Below are positions 46,792-55,732 of a stretch of DNA of 64,000 nucleotides, piece by piece. A model generated the notes under the pieces. It saw only the letters and a list, made by a program, of their open reading frames with translations, was not told the DNA's origin and made no database searches. A program made the position numbers and the translations under genes. Origin of the DNA: Lentisphaera profundi (GTDB lineage Bacteria; Verrucomicrobiota; Lentisphaeria; Lentisphaerales; Lentisphaeraceae). The stretch covers positions 1,674,001 through 1,738,000 of the forward strand of contig NZ_CP117812.1 in assembly GCF_028728065.1 (NCBI RefSeq), written 5' to 3'. Numbering within the stretch: position 1 is the stretch's first letter; every line of letters begins with the position of its first letter.

Positions 46792-46833
46792 GACGGGCTA
46801 CATCTGTAGTCTAGACTACAGACGTAGTCCGTC
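46792..46833. other. Long inverted repeat (20-base arms, 18 of 20 paired)
   Basis: GACGGGCTACATCTGTAGTC and GACTACAGACGTAGTCCGTC face each other with only TA between them. The arms pair in 18 of 20 positions, so the DNA or RNA could form a strong hairpin or cruciform. A loose T-rich stretch follows on the plus strand, but there is no gene just upstream that would need a terminator. Confidence 0.7.
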
Positions 46834-46938
46834 AAGGGTACTTTTTATTTCCTTTCTGTCATGGATTCGGGTATATGGCTCCGGGGACGTAACATATTTA
46901 ATTTTATTAATTACGTACCGGGGCCATTCCAAGATCCT

Positions 46939-47142
46939 CTAATTATCATTTTCCCAGATCGAGCTGAGCTGATACATTTTCACTTCGCTTACTGCCGATT
47001 CGCCACCTTTCGCGCTGCAGGTGAGGATCGGCTTCTTGGGATCGTTCGGGACACGCACCATAAAGTAAGCGGCGCCTTCGTTGAGTGCCAAATCAGCCAT
47101 GCCTCGGTCGAGCAGCATCCGCACCTTCAACTTAACCTTCAT
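46939..47142 (-). pseudogene. GH32 C-terminal relic
   Basis: The frame reads KLKVRMLLDRGMADLALNEG, AAYFMVRVPNDPKKP and VKMYQLSSIWENDN. This is the end of the GH32 beta-sandwich (compare VRILVDRPSLEVFMADG and EIYPMKSIW in the gene at 30.4 kb). Upstream of about 47156 the sequence switches abruptly to a SASA gene segment. No catalytic part remains. Confidence 0.75.
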
Positions 47143-47156
47143 CGCGTCGGTAACCG

Positions 47157-47636
47157 TGAAACAGTAATTTCCTCACCGGCAAGCGAGCTTCCCCAAACGG
47201 CAATCTCCTTACCTCTTTGCAGGATCATATTATCATCTAATACCGGCGGCAGCTTTATTTCTGCCAATAGATTCGATACCAAAGTGAGTGAAAATAAAAA
47301 ATAAATGTGGTTATTTTAAACAAACTATTCTCCTTTTAAATATTTGATTTCTGCATTGAAGACCAAGGATTGGCAAATCGTCTTTCTTAAACAAGTTAGC
47401 GTGGTTTGGATTTCAAGTGCGAAATGGACAACACCGCCATACACCCTGCCAGCAGGCGGCAATGCCGAGAAGTAGAATCAATTTTGTCATTCTCTTCATT
47501 TTTCTACACGGAACGTGATGGTGCTCGACAACTATTTATCCTTAGCCTGATGTTGGTAATAAGGGAAGATCTTAACGCGTTTGGCTCAGTTGGTCCATTC
47601 TGCCTCCATGGCTTTGGTCAACACAGCTATAATTTT
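47157..47636 (-). repeat. About 460-base duplicated segment: SASA gene start plus sulfatase gene end (donor 52327-52790)
   Basis: The segment matches 52327 to about 52790 almost base by base. It contains, in minus-strand order, the end of the sulfatase (RVKIFPYYQHQAKDK, with a TGA inside it in this copy), the spacer, and the ribosome site, TTG start and first about 55 codons of the SASA gene (with one T lost in the signal peptide). Both gene pieces are non-functional here. Homology ends near 47619. Confidence 0.88.
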
Positions 47637-47686
47637 TGATAAAGGATAGTTAGATACTTTCATTATTTTTTCTCCGTTGTTGATTT

Positions 47687-49612
47687 TTATTTTACTTTTA
47701 TAGTGAAAGGGGAAGCAGGCAATTTTTCTTTATTGCCCAGATTGACATCGAGATTTTCTTTTCCCATATCAACTTCAGCACCGTAGCGAACAACCGCAGG
47801 ATTTGCAACATTGGTTGCCGTCACAACGACATAATTGTCTCGAATCACCGCGGTGGCTTCAACAAATTTCTTGGAGTTAGAACTCACGTAAAAACCACGT
47901 AAAGCTTGTCCGTCTATGGCAGCAAGTCCAGAACCGATATGTTTGAATGACAAGATAGCCTTTGAGCCATCAGACTTGGCTGACTGGATGACCGGCCCTG
48001 AATACACCAGATCATTTTCACCATACACATTGGCTCGTGCGGCCAGCGCCAGACGATGTCCAATCGGCGCTTTCGTTGTCGGATGAACCGGGTGGTTCTT
48101 AGGGTTCCAGTCTTTAGATAGATCAATCGTTACCGCCATAAATGAATGAGGGATCTTTTGCCACACTTCTAACTGGGCAAGACGGAACTGGTGCCGATGC
48201 TGATCCTCATAACGAGTCAGTTGAACTAGATAGAACGGCAGTGATTTGTCTCCCCAACTAGAGCGCCAATCGTTGACCATAGCTGGGAACAGTTTCTTCT
48301 GTTCCTGAGCACGCTGTGAATTGCCTTCCCCCTGGTACCAGAGGAATCCTTTCACCGGAAATGGCATGACTGTTTTGAGCATTCTTTTGTACAGGTACGA
48401 TGAGGTTTTCCGCATTGGAAACTTTGGGTCCTTTAGTTGAGCTGCCTGATATTTTTCCCAACCTGGGTACCCCTGCTTCATCACGCTTGGGCTACTCCAC
48501 GTTTCAGTAAATGTCCCTCCATAGGCGCACTGAACTATTCCTACTGGTATCTTTTGTGTGTCTTGAATTTCACGAGCAAAGTAGTAGGCGACCGCACTGA
48601 ATCCACCTGTAACACGCGGTCCTGCCGTTAACCATGTACGTCCTAGCGGCAACACGGTATTTTCAAGTACAAGTGGTACTTTGAAAAATCGAAGTTCACG
48701 GTTCTTCGACGCTGCAATTGCCTCTTTAGCTCCTTTACTCTCAACAACCCTCATAGACATATTTGACTGCCCTGACGCAAGCCACACATCACCTATCAGA
48801 ATCTCATTAAGCTTACGCTCAAATCCATCACTGCTGGTAATTGTCATCTTCGAAGGCTTTGCATTTGCCGGCATTGCAGGATACGTCACTTTCCACTTTC
48901 CATTTTCAGCAACACACTCACGCTCAACGTCATTAAAACTGACCGTCACAGTAACGCCGTCCTTCGCCTGCCCCCAAACTGAAATCGGTTTATCACGTTG
49001 TAAAATCATCCCACTTGAGAAGAGATCGGGCATAACAACACTCTGCTTGGGAGATCCGCTGACGTGACACTGCCCAATGATAAAATCCACGTCTCCAACA
49101 ACGGTGATACGAAAATCGTTATTCTGACAACGATTGCGAAAAAGGGCATCCTTCAACGTCCATTTCACAGTTTTCCAGGTTCCCGTATCGCCAACCTGAA
49201 AGGTCTTTCCCCTCTTCAACACTCCGGCACCATACTGATGCTTCACCAACTGATCTGATGAATCATACTGTAGAAAGAGCGAAACATTTCCTCTATCAAG
49301 ATAGGTCAGCGAAATCGTTACTTCTGAGGCATTGCCGTTTTTTAATAACGAGTCCTGAATATTAAAGTAAAAATATCGCTCTTGTTGCGGTTTATTAACA
49401 AAGCTTTGCCACCCGATTAATCCGTTAATATCAACCCGTTTCACGGGCCCGAATGCCACCAGCTTATTCAATGCTACTGCATCTCCCTCACTGCAATGGT
49501 ACCCAAAAAAATAGGAGTCATCATCAGAGATAAATTCTGTTGGCGACAGGAGAGGATTCATAGCGCTAGCCATTGAACTCAAAGCCAAAAAAATCATTAA
49601 CATTTTATTCAT
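47687..49612 (-). CDS. Secreted SGNH/SASA-family acetylesterase with N-terminal accessory domain
   Basis: The 641-residue protein has AAGGAG before its ATG and a signal peptide (MLMIFLALSSMASA). Residues to about 185 form an additional beta-rich domain (YFFGYHCSEGDAVAL, RYFYFNIQDSLLKNG, GNVSLFLQYDSSDQLV) that looks like a carbohydrate-binding module. The sialate-O-acetylesterase-type part follows: an Ig-like domain (MPDLFSSGMILQRDKPISVWG), GQSNMSM with the catalytic Ser, WYQGEGNS, and HPTTKAPIGHRLA with the catalytic His. It would remove O-acetyl groups from a glycan. Its gene is followed by no close partner, while a sulfatase relic lies just upstream. Confidence 0.9.
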   Translation of the reverse strand: MNKMLMIFLALSSMASAMNPLLSPTEFISDDDSYFFGYHCSEGDAVALNKLVAFGPVKRVDINGLIGWQSFVNKPQQERYFYFNIQDSLLKNGNASEVTISLTYLDRGNVSLFLQYDSSDQLVKHQYGAGVLKRGKTFQVGDTGTWKTVKWTLKDALFRNRCQNNDFRITVVGDVDFIIGQCHVSGSPKQSVVMPDLFSSGMILQRDKPISVWGQAKDGVTVTVSFNDVERECVAENGKWKVTYPAMPANAKPSKMTITSSDGFERKLNEILIGDVWLASGQSNMSMRVVESKGAKEAIAASKNRELRFFKVPLVLENTVLPLGRTWLTAGPRVTGGFSAVAYYFAREIQDTQKIPVGIVQCAYGGTFTETWSSPSVMKQGYPGWEKYQAAQLKDPKFPMRKTSSYLYKRMLKTVMPFPVKGFLWYQGEGNSQRAQEQKKLFPAMVNDWRSSWGDKSLPFYLVQLTRYEDQHRHQFRLAQLEVWQKIPHSFMAVTIDLSKDWNPKNHPVHPTTKAPIGHRLALAARANVYGENDLVYSGPVIQSAKSDGSKAILSFKHIGSGLAAIDGQALRGFYVSSNSKKFVEATAVIRDNYVVVTATNVANPAVVRYGAEVDMGKENLDVNLGNKEKLPASPFTIKVK

Positions 49613-49636
49613 CTTAGACTCCTTTATGCTCTATCG

Positions 49637-49774
49637 TCACCATCTCGTGTTGATCGGCGTGTCGATGATGTTGGGCCTGTCCTGAGCTGGAAGGGCTTGA
49701 TCGGCAGCTTGAAGCTGCCCAATGGCGCATAATGCTGAGATGCCTGCCATTGCGAAGGTGATGATAGATTTCAT
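49637..49774 (-). pseudogene. N-terminal relic of a sulfatase gene
   Basis: From an ATG at 49774 the frame encodes a signal peptide (SIITFAMAGISALCAIGQLQA) and AQDRPNII, which is how many S1 sulfatases in this window begin (compare AQERPNIIVILVDDMG at 54.3 kb). After Ile-Ile the sequence leaves the family and stops at 49637. Only about 45 codons remain, between a GH32 relic and the large SASA gene. Confidence 0.6.
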
Positions 49775-49803
49775 TGTCTTGATATCCTATTTCTGTTATG
49801 TTG

Positions 49804-50443
49804 CTATTTAATATGATCCCAAGCGGATTTGAGCTCGTGCACAATAATGGAGTCAAATTTCATTGCATCTTCTCCTTCAATGGCAATTTTATGATTGTCT
49901 TTGTCTATCAGGGTAACAAAGCTTCCCGCCACCTGACCGTTATTGATAAAAACCTCAACTGAGGCTTTGTCAATCAGAGTGCGAATGATGGCCTTGCCAT
50001 CTACGGTTGGAGCAGGAATATGCCTGATGCTGTCATCTTTTTCATACTTCTGTTTCTCTTTGGGAAGCTTTGCGATCTCCGCATTCTTGGCTGCTATCCT
50101 AGCCTTGCGAGTCATGTTGGTGAATATAATAAGCTTGTTTTTTGCGTTATAGGTAATTTTCTCTCCACGCACATTCAAATCGAAACTACCCGACGGTGCG
50201 AACTCTACTGTCATGTCAATCAGTTCGGGGCTGAGTGAAGCAAGTTTTGCGTTGGCTTCTTTTGCAGAAATATTCTTGAGGGTTTCGCTCTTGGCGTAGA
50301 GGGATTCAATCTCCTTTACAGGGTTTCGGAACATCCGAATGCCATCGGGAGTTGTGCGAAGACTCAATTCTACGAGGGTTGACATCTGCTGGGTAAAGGG
50401 CATCTTTGCCTTGGTAAATAGGTCGCGAGTATTCATCCAGCCA
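49804..50443 (-). pseudogene. GH32 C-terminal relic, near-identical copy of 58092-58731
   Basis: These 640 bases repeat the last third of the GH32 gene at 58092-60191 with only scattered substitutions (shared GWMNTRDLFTKAKMPFTQQM, SVEVFINNGQVAGSFV). The copy includes the stop codon. Its upstream edge is fused within a GTGGCTGGATGA junction to the SASA fragment at 50433-51020. No catalytic residues are present, so it cannot act as an enzyme. The close identity suggests recent duplication or continuing gene conversion. Confidence 0.88.
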
Positions 50444-51020
50444 CTTTGACCAACATTGTGCGAATCCGGTCCCATGCGGGTACTCCATTGGAAAATGGGC
50501 TAATCCGAGCGATGATAACATTGATGTCATCTCGGCCTAAATCTGCTCGTAATTGGGCAATAACTGCCTTTAAGCTTTTCTCATAATACGCATTATTATC
50601 ATTACCTTTCATGCCATCTGCTTCGCCCTGTAACCAACAAAACGTAATCGTTTGGAGTGTCTCACCTTTTGTGTCAGCTTTAACAGTATCTATTAGCTCC
50701 TTATAGATATCACCAGCTTCCCCTCGCGTAGAAACACTAACCAGACGACCTTCTGGCTTTTTCCATTCTTTATGCCACCTCCGTATCGGCTGACCACTCT
50801 TCGCGACCTTGACGACAATTACGTTCTTCTTCCCGAATTTCTTTTCGACAATCGGAGAGAAGTCTTTACTGTGATTCATTTTAGCCATATTAGACTGACC
50901 CGAAAGTATGAATAAGTGTTTTCCCTGTGTAGCTGCACTCGCACTTGTGTATGTTAGCGAAATAAATACGACTGCTATTAATAGGTAACTCATGGCTATG
51001 ATTCCTTTTTGCTTCTTCAT
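50433..51020 (-). pseudogene. SGNH/SASA-domain esterase truncated by the GH32 relic
   Basis: The frame of 195 codons has AAGGAG before the start, a signal peptide (YLLIAVVFISLTYTSASA), the block HLFILSGQSNMAKM with the catalytic Ser, and TITFCWLQGEADG. It belongs to the short SASA group, which normally goes on with a His-containing final block (DxxH). Here it ends in DRIRTMLVKVAG and a stop made by the fusion with GH32 DNA, so the catalytic His is lost. It may be translated but is presumably inactive. Confidence 0.78.
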
Positions 51021-51172
51021 AGTTATTCTCCTTCTTATTTTAAGTTATCTATTCTCTGACATAGGGCTGTTCAGCACTAACATTTTCAACTACTAATGCA
51101 CACTAATGAAACAGCGTTTTTTACGCCGCATACTCGGCTATTCAGATTAGTATCTCAAACTCTTATAACATA

Positions 51173-52495
51173 TCATTTTTGTAGCGTAGGTTTTCCTTTA
51201 AGGAATCCCAGGCTACCTTTCCAGTTATCAGTGTGAAAGGGGGATGCGGGAAGCCCTGATTTATTCATTAGATTTGGATTGGCGAATTGGTGCCAGCCAA
51301 AGCGGACATTTTTGGGTTTCTTTATATCTGCAGACTCCACAATAACAGTGTCACCGCGTATTTCGGCTTTAGCAGGAACATATTTGCCATCATCACCAGC
51401 TATTTGAAATTCGTTTAATTCCTTTCCATCGCGTGAAACAAGTTCTCCATCTGTGTACTCAAAAGAGAGAATAATTTTGCTTCCCGATATTTTCATAGAT
51501 TTATAGAGCGGGCCAGAAAAAACAACTTTTTTACCATAATCTTTGGCCAGTGCCCAACGAGCCAAACGCTCACCTACATCCAACTTATTTCTAGGGTGTA
51601 TATTCTTAACATTACCTATATCTGTAACCACAACCATTCCCGTTTTAGGAATAGAGAGTGATTTACACTGAGCCTCCCATATAGCTGGTTGTTGTCCCGC
51701 GTACTTAGGATGATTACAGGGGGCTATTTGTACAAAGTAAAAAGGCAAACTTTGATCATTCCACTTATTGCGCCAACCTTCTATGAGGTCTTTCTGCTTA
51801 TCATAGTATGCTAGACCCGTTTTTGTTATGGCATTTGTTTCGCCCTGATACCACGTGAAACCCTTGATTGGAAAATCATGCAGAGGTTTGATAAATTTAT
51901 TGTAATGATGGCCTTTTTTCAACAGCCAGGTTTCTATTGGTGAGCCTCCGACAGAAGCATTAATTAAACCTATTGGCACGTCAAGCTCTTTATGCAGTTT
52001 CCTCCCAAAATAGTAAAGAACCCCAGAGAATTGTTTAACGCTTTCGGGATTGCATTCACTCCAGGCTTTATCTTTATTCCTATTAAGCAAACGAATATTG
52101 GGATACTTTGCGGCGGCTATGGCCTCTTTTGAGTTATCAGTTTGCTGGAGAGGCCAGGCCATATTTGACTGCCCGGAGCCTATCCACACATCACCAATAA
52201 GGATATTCTTTAAGGTGATGTTATTGATCCGCATTTCCTGACTTTTAGCATTCACCTTCTGGGCTGGAAGAGCAACTTTCCAATTACCTTTTTCATCTGC
52301 TTTTGTGGTGACTTTCTCACCGGCAAATGAAACAGTAATTTCCTCACCGGCAAGCGAGCTTCCCCAAACGGCAATCTCCTTACCTCTTTGCAGGATCATA
52401 TTATCATCTAATACCGGCGGCAGCTTTATTTCTGCCAATAGATTCGATACCAAAGTGAGTGAAAATAAAAAAACAAATGTGGTTATTTTAAACAA
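51173..52495 (-). CDS. Secreted SGNH/SASA-family acetylesterase
   Basis: Translation appears to start at a TTG (52495) with GGAGAA just ahead; this gives a complete signal peptide (ITTFVFLFSLTLVSNLLA) and 440 residues. The domain order is usual: Ig-like LPPVLDDNMILQRGKEIAVWG, GSGQSNMAWPL with the catalytic Ser, GFTWYQGETNA, and NIHPRNKLDVGERLARWAL with the catalytic His. The C-terminus LPASPFHTDNW is repeated as a relic at 60236-60290. It follows a sulfatase gene by about 200 bases on the minus strand, so deacetylation and desulfation may be coordinated. Confidence 0.92.
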   Translation of the reverse strand: MFKITTFVFLFSLTLVSNLLAEIKLPPVLDDNMILQRGKEIAVWGSSLAGEEITVSFAGEKVTTKADEKGNWKVALPAQKVNAKSQEMRINNITLKNILIGDVWIGSGQSNMAWPLQQTDNSKEAIAAAKYPNIRLLNRNKDKAWSECNPESVKQFSGVLYYFGRKLHKELDVPIGLINASVGGSPIETWLLKKGHHYNKFIKPLHDFPIKGFTWYQGETNAITKTGLAYYDKQKDLIEGWRNKWNDQSLPFYFVQIAPCNHPKYAGQQPAIWEAQCKSLSIPKTGMVVVTDIGNVKNIHPRNKLDVGERLARWALAKDYGKKVVFSGPLYKSMKISGSKIILSFEYTDGELVSRDGKELNEFQIAGDDGKYVPAKAEIRGDTVIVESADIKKPKNVRFGWHQFANPNLMNKSGLPASPFHTDNWKGSLGFLKGKPTLQK

Positions 52496-52703
52496 ACTAT
52501 TCTCCTTTTAAATATTTAATTTCTGCATTGAAGACCAAGTATTGGCAAATCGTCTTTCTTAAACAAGTTAGCGTGGTTTGGATTTAAAGTACGAAATGGA
52601 CTACACCGCCATACACCCTGCCAGCAGGCGGCAATGCCGAGATGTAGAATCAATTTTGTCATTCTCTTCATTTTTCTACACGGAACGTGATGTTGTTCTA
52701 TAA

Positions 52704-54410
52704 CTATTTATCCTTAGCTTGATGCTGGTAGTAAGGGAAGATCTTCACCCGTTTGGCCCAATCAAGCCATTGTTTTTCCATGGCTTTGGCCATTTCGGGG
52801 TGCGTCTTGCTGAGGTCATTGGTTTCACAGCGATCCTCATCGATATTGTAAAGCTCCCAGTTCCTTTTATTGAAACGCGGGCGCACAAGTTTCCATGGCC
52901 CCTTGCGGATCGCACTGGAGTTGAAATGATCAAAGTAAATGGTACGCTCTGGCAATTCCTGATCACCGTCAAAAATTGGTTTCAAACTCGTTCCCTCAGT
53001 AGGCGTAATGGTGTTGCCATTAAAGGTTTCAGGATATTTGGCGCCCGAGGCATCACAGATCGTGGACATATAGTCCATCAAGTGAATTGGCGTACGCACC
53101 CAGCGGTCTGGATTCTTGATACCTTTCGGCCAGTGAGCGATAAGTGGGCTACAGTTTCCACCCTCGTGGTTAAAGTGCTTATACAAACGCAATGGAGTAT
53201 TGCTTAGGTTTGCCCATGCACTTCCTACCGACATCTCCTTCTCTCCGCGCACATTGAGCCCCATTGTCTTTAAGGCGTCTCCTTTATGCAGAATGTATTC
53301 ACCTTGACGAGATCCGCCGTCAAACCCCAGCGGTCCCCACTCATAACAAGCGCCATTATCGCTGGTAAAGAGAATGAGAGTATTTTCAAACTCACCCAAA
53401 GCTTTGAGTTGAGCAATAATTTTACCGACCCCTTGATCTACATGATCTATCATGGCGGCAAAAAGAGCCATACGATAAGCTAGATCCTCGCGAGTATCGA
53501 CATCGAGTGTATCCCAGGCAGGGTTGGGTTTGCCGCCATAGCCGTTGTCGATCGGCCCATGTTTTCCGTTGGGATCCTTGGGTACATAGGAACGGTCGGT
53601 AAATTTCCAAGCATCGGTGCTCAGCCCGATCTCTTTTTGACGTTTAAATCGCTCATCTCGAAGCACATCCCAACCTTTTCGGTAACGTTCAAGGTATTTA
53701 TCGCGCGTTGCTGCCGGAGCCTGAACGGGAAAATGTGGAGAAGAGTGAGCAAGATAGAGGAAGAATGGTTTTTTCTTCTCTACCCCCTGTTTGATAAATT
53801 CAAGACTGTAATCGGTGAAAGCGTCTGTAGCATAGAAGGTTTCCTTAGTATACTTTATCTCGTGCTCACGCCCTTCTGGCATTCGGTTATATCCGCCTCT
53901 CCTGTTCTTCGTATTATACATCCACTGATTCTTTCCATGAAAGTCTGTATAGCCGTAATACTCATCAAATCCGCGATTTGTCGGTGAGGCTACTTCTTCC
54001 TTGCCCACATGCCATTTACCCACACCGTATGTACTGTACCCGGCTGTTTTAAGCACCTCAGCTAATGTAACACAGGTATTGTTCAAGTGTCCAAGATACG
54101 CAGGGCCCTGCTTTGCAGTTTTATCTGGGCCGGTGAAATCCGCAAGTCCGGTCTGGTGGGAATAGAGACCCGATAATAGCGATGCCCTGGAAGGACAGCA
54201 GCGTGCCGAATTATAGTTCTGAGTGAAACGCAGACCATTAACGGCAAGAGAATCAATATGGGGCGTATCAACTTCACCACCAAATGCACCCAGATCGGAA
54301 TAGCCCATGTCATCGACAAGGATGACTATGATGTTTGGCCTCTCTTGGGCATATAGAGATGGGCAGAGCATAACGGTTACGATCATGAGGATATTGATCA
54401 GTTGTTTCAT
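52704..54410 (-). CDS. Secreted S1 sulfatase (CCPSR), arylsulfatase A-like
   Basis: I start the protein at 54410 (AAGGA six bases upstream, signal peptide INILMIVTVMLCPSLYAQ), giving 568 residues; the frame is open to 54503 without a signal. The formylglycine motif is CCPSR in SARCCPSRASLLSGLYSHQ, with metal residues in VDDMGYSDLGAFGGE and FTSDNGACYEWGP, and GKWHVGKEEV. The end ELYNIDEDRCETNDLSK is normal. The long middle region and CCPSR form are typical of the largest arylsulfatase subgroup. Its last about 30 codons are duplicated at 47.5-47.6 kb. Confidence 0.94.
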   Translation of the reverse strand: MKQLINILMIVTVMLCPSLYAQERPNIIVILVDDMGYSDLGAFGGEVDTPHIDSLAVNGLRFTQNYNSARCCPSRASLLSGLYSHQTGLADFTGPDKTAKQGPAYLGHLNNTCVTLAEVLKTAGYSTYGVGKWHVGKEEVASPTNRGFDEYYGYTDFHGKNQWMYNTKNRRGGYNRMPEGREHEIKYTKETFYATDAFTDYSLEFIKQGVEKKKPFFLYLAHSSPHFPVQAPAATRDKYLERYRKGWDVLRDERFKRQKEIGLSTDAWKFTDRSYVPKDPNGKHGPIDNGYGGKPNPAWDTLDVDTREDLAYRMALFAAMIDHVDQGVGKIIAQLKALGEFENTLILFTSDNGACYEWGPLGFDGGSRQGEYILHKGDALKTMGLNVRGEKEMSVGSAWANLSNTPLRLYKHFNHEGGNCSPLIAHWPKGIKNPDRWVRTPIHLMDYMSTICDASGAKYPETFNGNTITPTEGTSLKPIFDGDQELPERTIYFDHFNSSAIRKGPWKLVRPRFNKRNWELYNIDEDRCETNDLSKTHPEMAKAMEKQWLDWAKRVKIFPYYQHQAKDK

Positions 54411-54568
54411 ATTGATCCTTTTTCGGCCGGTTATAGACAAAGCCAGTAATGCTTTCGCGCCTAAGTGAAGACTTATTTTATTGATAAAAAATCTGAATTG
54501 CATTAGCTTAACTATCCATTAATATTAAAAATATGTACTCGTTCCTAAAGTTTATTAACGAAAGGAGT

Positions 54569-55732
54569 CTATTGCTCAAGTACTGAGAATTTATAGATTG
54601 ATCGTGTCTCGTATAAGTCTCCTTCAGCCAAAACAATCGAAGGAAAGTCTTTCTGATTGGGAGCATCAGGAAACCTCTGTGTCTCCAGCGCCAGCGCGCC
54701 ACGATATATTTGCGGCAAGCCGTTCTTGCCAATCGTTTTGCCATCAAAGAAGTTACCGCCATAGAACTGCAGGCCAGGCTCCTGGGTGTAGATTTCCATG
54801 ACACGGCCGCTTCTCGGTTCAATGAGACGGGCGGCGAGCGCCAGCGATGAATGAGACGGACGGTTCAATACCCAGTTGTGGTCATAGCCAGCCCCGTGCT
54901 TGAGCTGAGTATTGTCCTTCTGCTGCCACAAATCACGGCCAATGGCCTTAGGTGTGGAGAAATCAAACGGCGTGTTCTCTACAGTTACATTTTGTCCCAG
55001 TGGAATCAGTGTCTCATCGACTGGTGTGTATCTATCTGCATTGATCATCAAGATATGATCATTAATGGTAATGCCCTCGCCGGCAAGGTTGAAAAATGGA
55101 TGCCAGGTCAAATTCACAACAGTCTTTTTGTCGGTGAATGCTTTGTACTCAATAAGAAATTCATTCTTATCGGTCAGCTCATAACGGACATCGACACTGA
55201 GATTCCCCGGATAACCCATTTCACCATCTTTGGAGAGGTAGTGCAGCTCTACAGATGAAGGTGTAATTTTTTTAACATCCCACACCTGATGATGAAAGCC
55301 TTTCGTTCCGCCATGGAGGTGATTGACGCCATTGTTGACCGACAGGCAATACTCCTTTCCATCAAGCTTAAACTTCCCACTCTTTATACGGTTGCAGACA
55401 CGACCGACAATCGGGCCATGAAAAGGCTCAGGGCAAGTGATGTACTCGTCAAGAGTGTTAAAGCCGCTAACCACATCACCATAAATTCCATCTTTATCTG
55501 CGGCCAAAATACTGACTACACGCGCTCCATAGTTTGTTATCGACACTTGCATACCCTTAGTGTTCTTAAGAGTAAATAGGTCGGTCTTCTTACCATCAAT
55601 CGTCTTGCAGAAATCCTCTGCATTCAAGGCAGGAAACTTTGTTGTCGAAGACTTGCATGCGGCCAGGAGTAAAAATAACGCTCCAGAAATCAAAATCTTC
55701 TTTACTAGGCGCCTTTTCGGCTTCTCTACCAT
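54569..55732 (-). CDS. galM: Aldose 1-epimerase (mutarotase) lipoprotein
   Basis: The 387-residue protein has a lipoprotein signal ending LLLAAC and the GalM fold: VSITNYGARVVSI, GRVCNRIKSGKFKLDGKEY, the first catalytic His in NHLHGGTKGF, the second in LTWHPFFNLAG, and the catalytic Glu in ALALETQRFPDAPN. It interconverts alpha and beta forms of galactose or glucose, here at the envelope. Its ATG overlaps the GH2 stop by 7 bases, so the two are coupled; it would equilibrate the sugar released by that enzyme. Confidence 0.93.
   Translation of the reverse strand: MVEKPKRRLVKKILISGALFLLLAACKSSTTKFPALNAEDFCKTIDGKKTDLFTLKNTKGMQVSITNYGARVVSILAADKDGIYGDVVSGFNTLDEYITCPEPFHGPIVGRVCNRIKSGKFKLDGKEYCLSVNNGVNHLHGGTKGFHHQVWDVKKITPSSVELHYLSKDGEMGYPGNLSVDVRYELTDKNEFLIEYKAFTDKKTVVNLTWHPFFNLAGEGITINDHILMINADRYTPVDETLIPLGQNVTVENTPFDFSTPKAIGRDLWQQKDNTQLKHGAGYDHNWVLNRPSHSSLALAARLIEPRSGRVMEIYTQEPGLQFYGGNFFDGKTIGKNGLPQIYRGALALETQRFPDAPNQKDFPSIVLAEGDLYETRSIYKFSVLEQ

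Noticed and set aside
46712-47304. Plus-strand open frames over the mosaic region
   Set aside because: They run antisense to recognisable GH32 and SASA fragments and have no plausible product.
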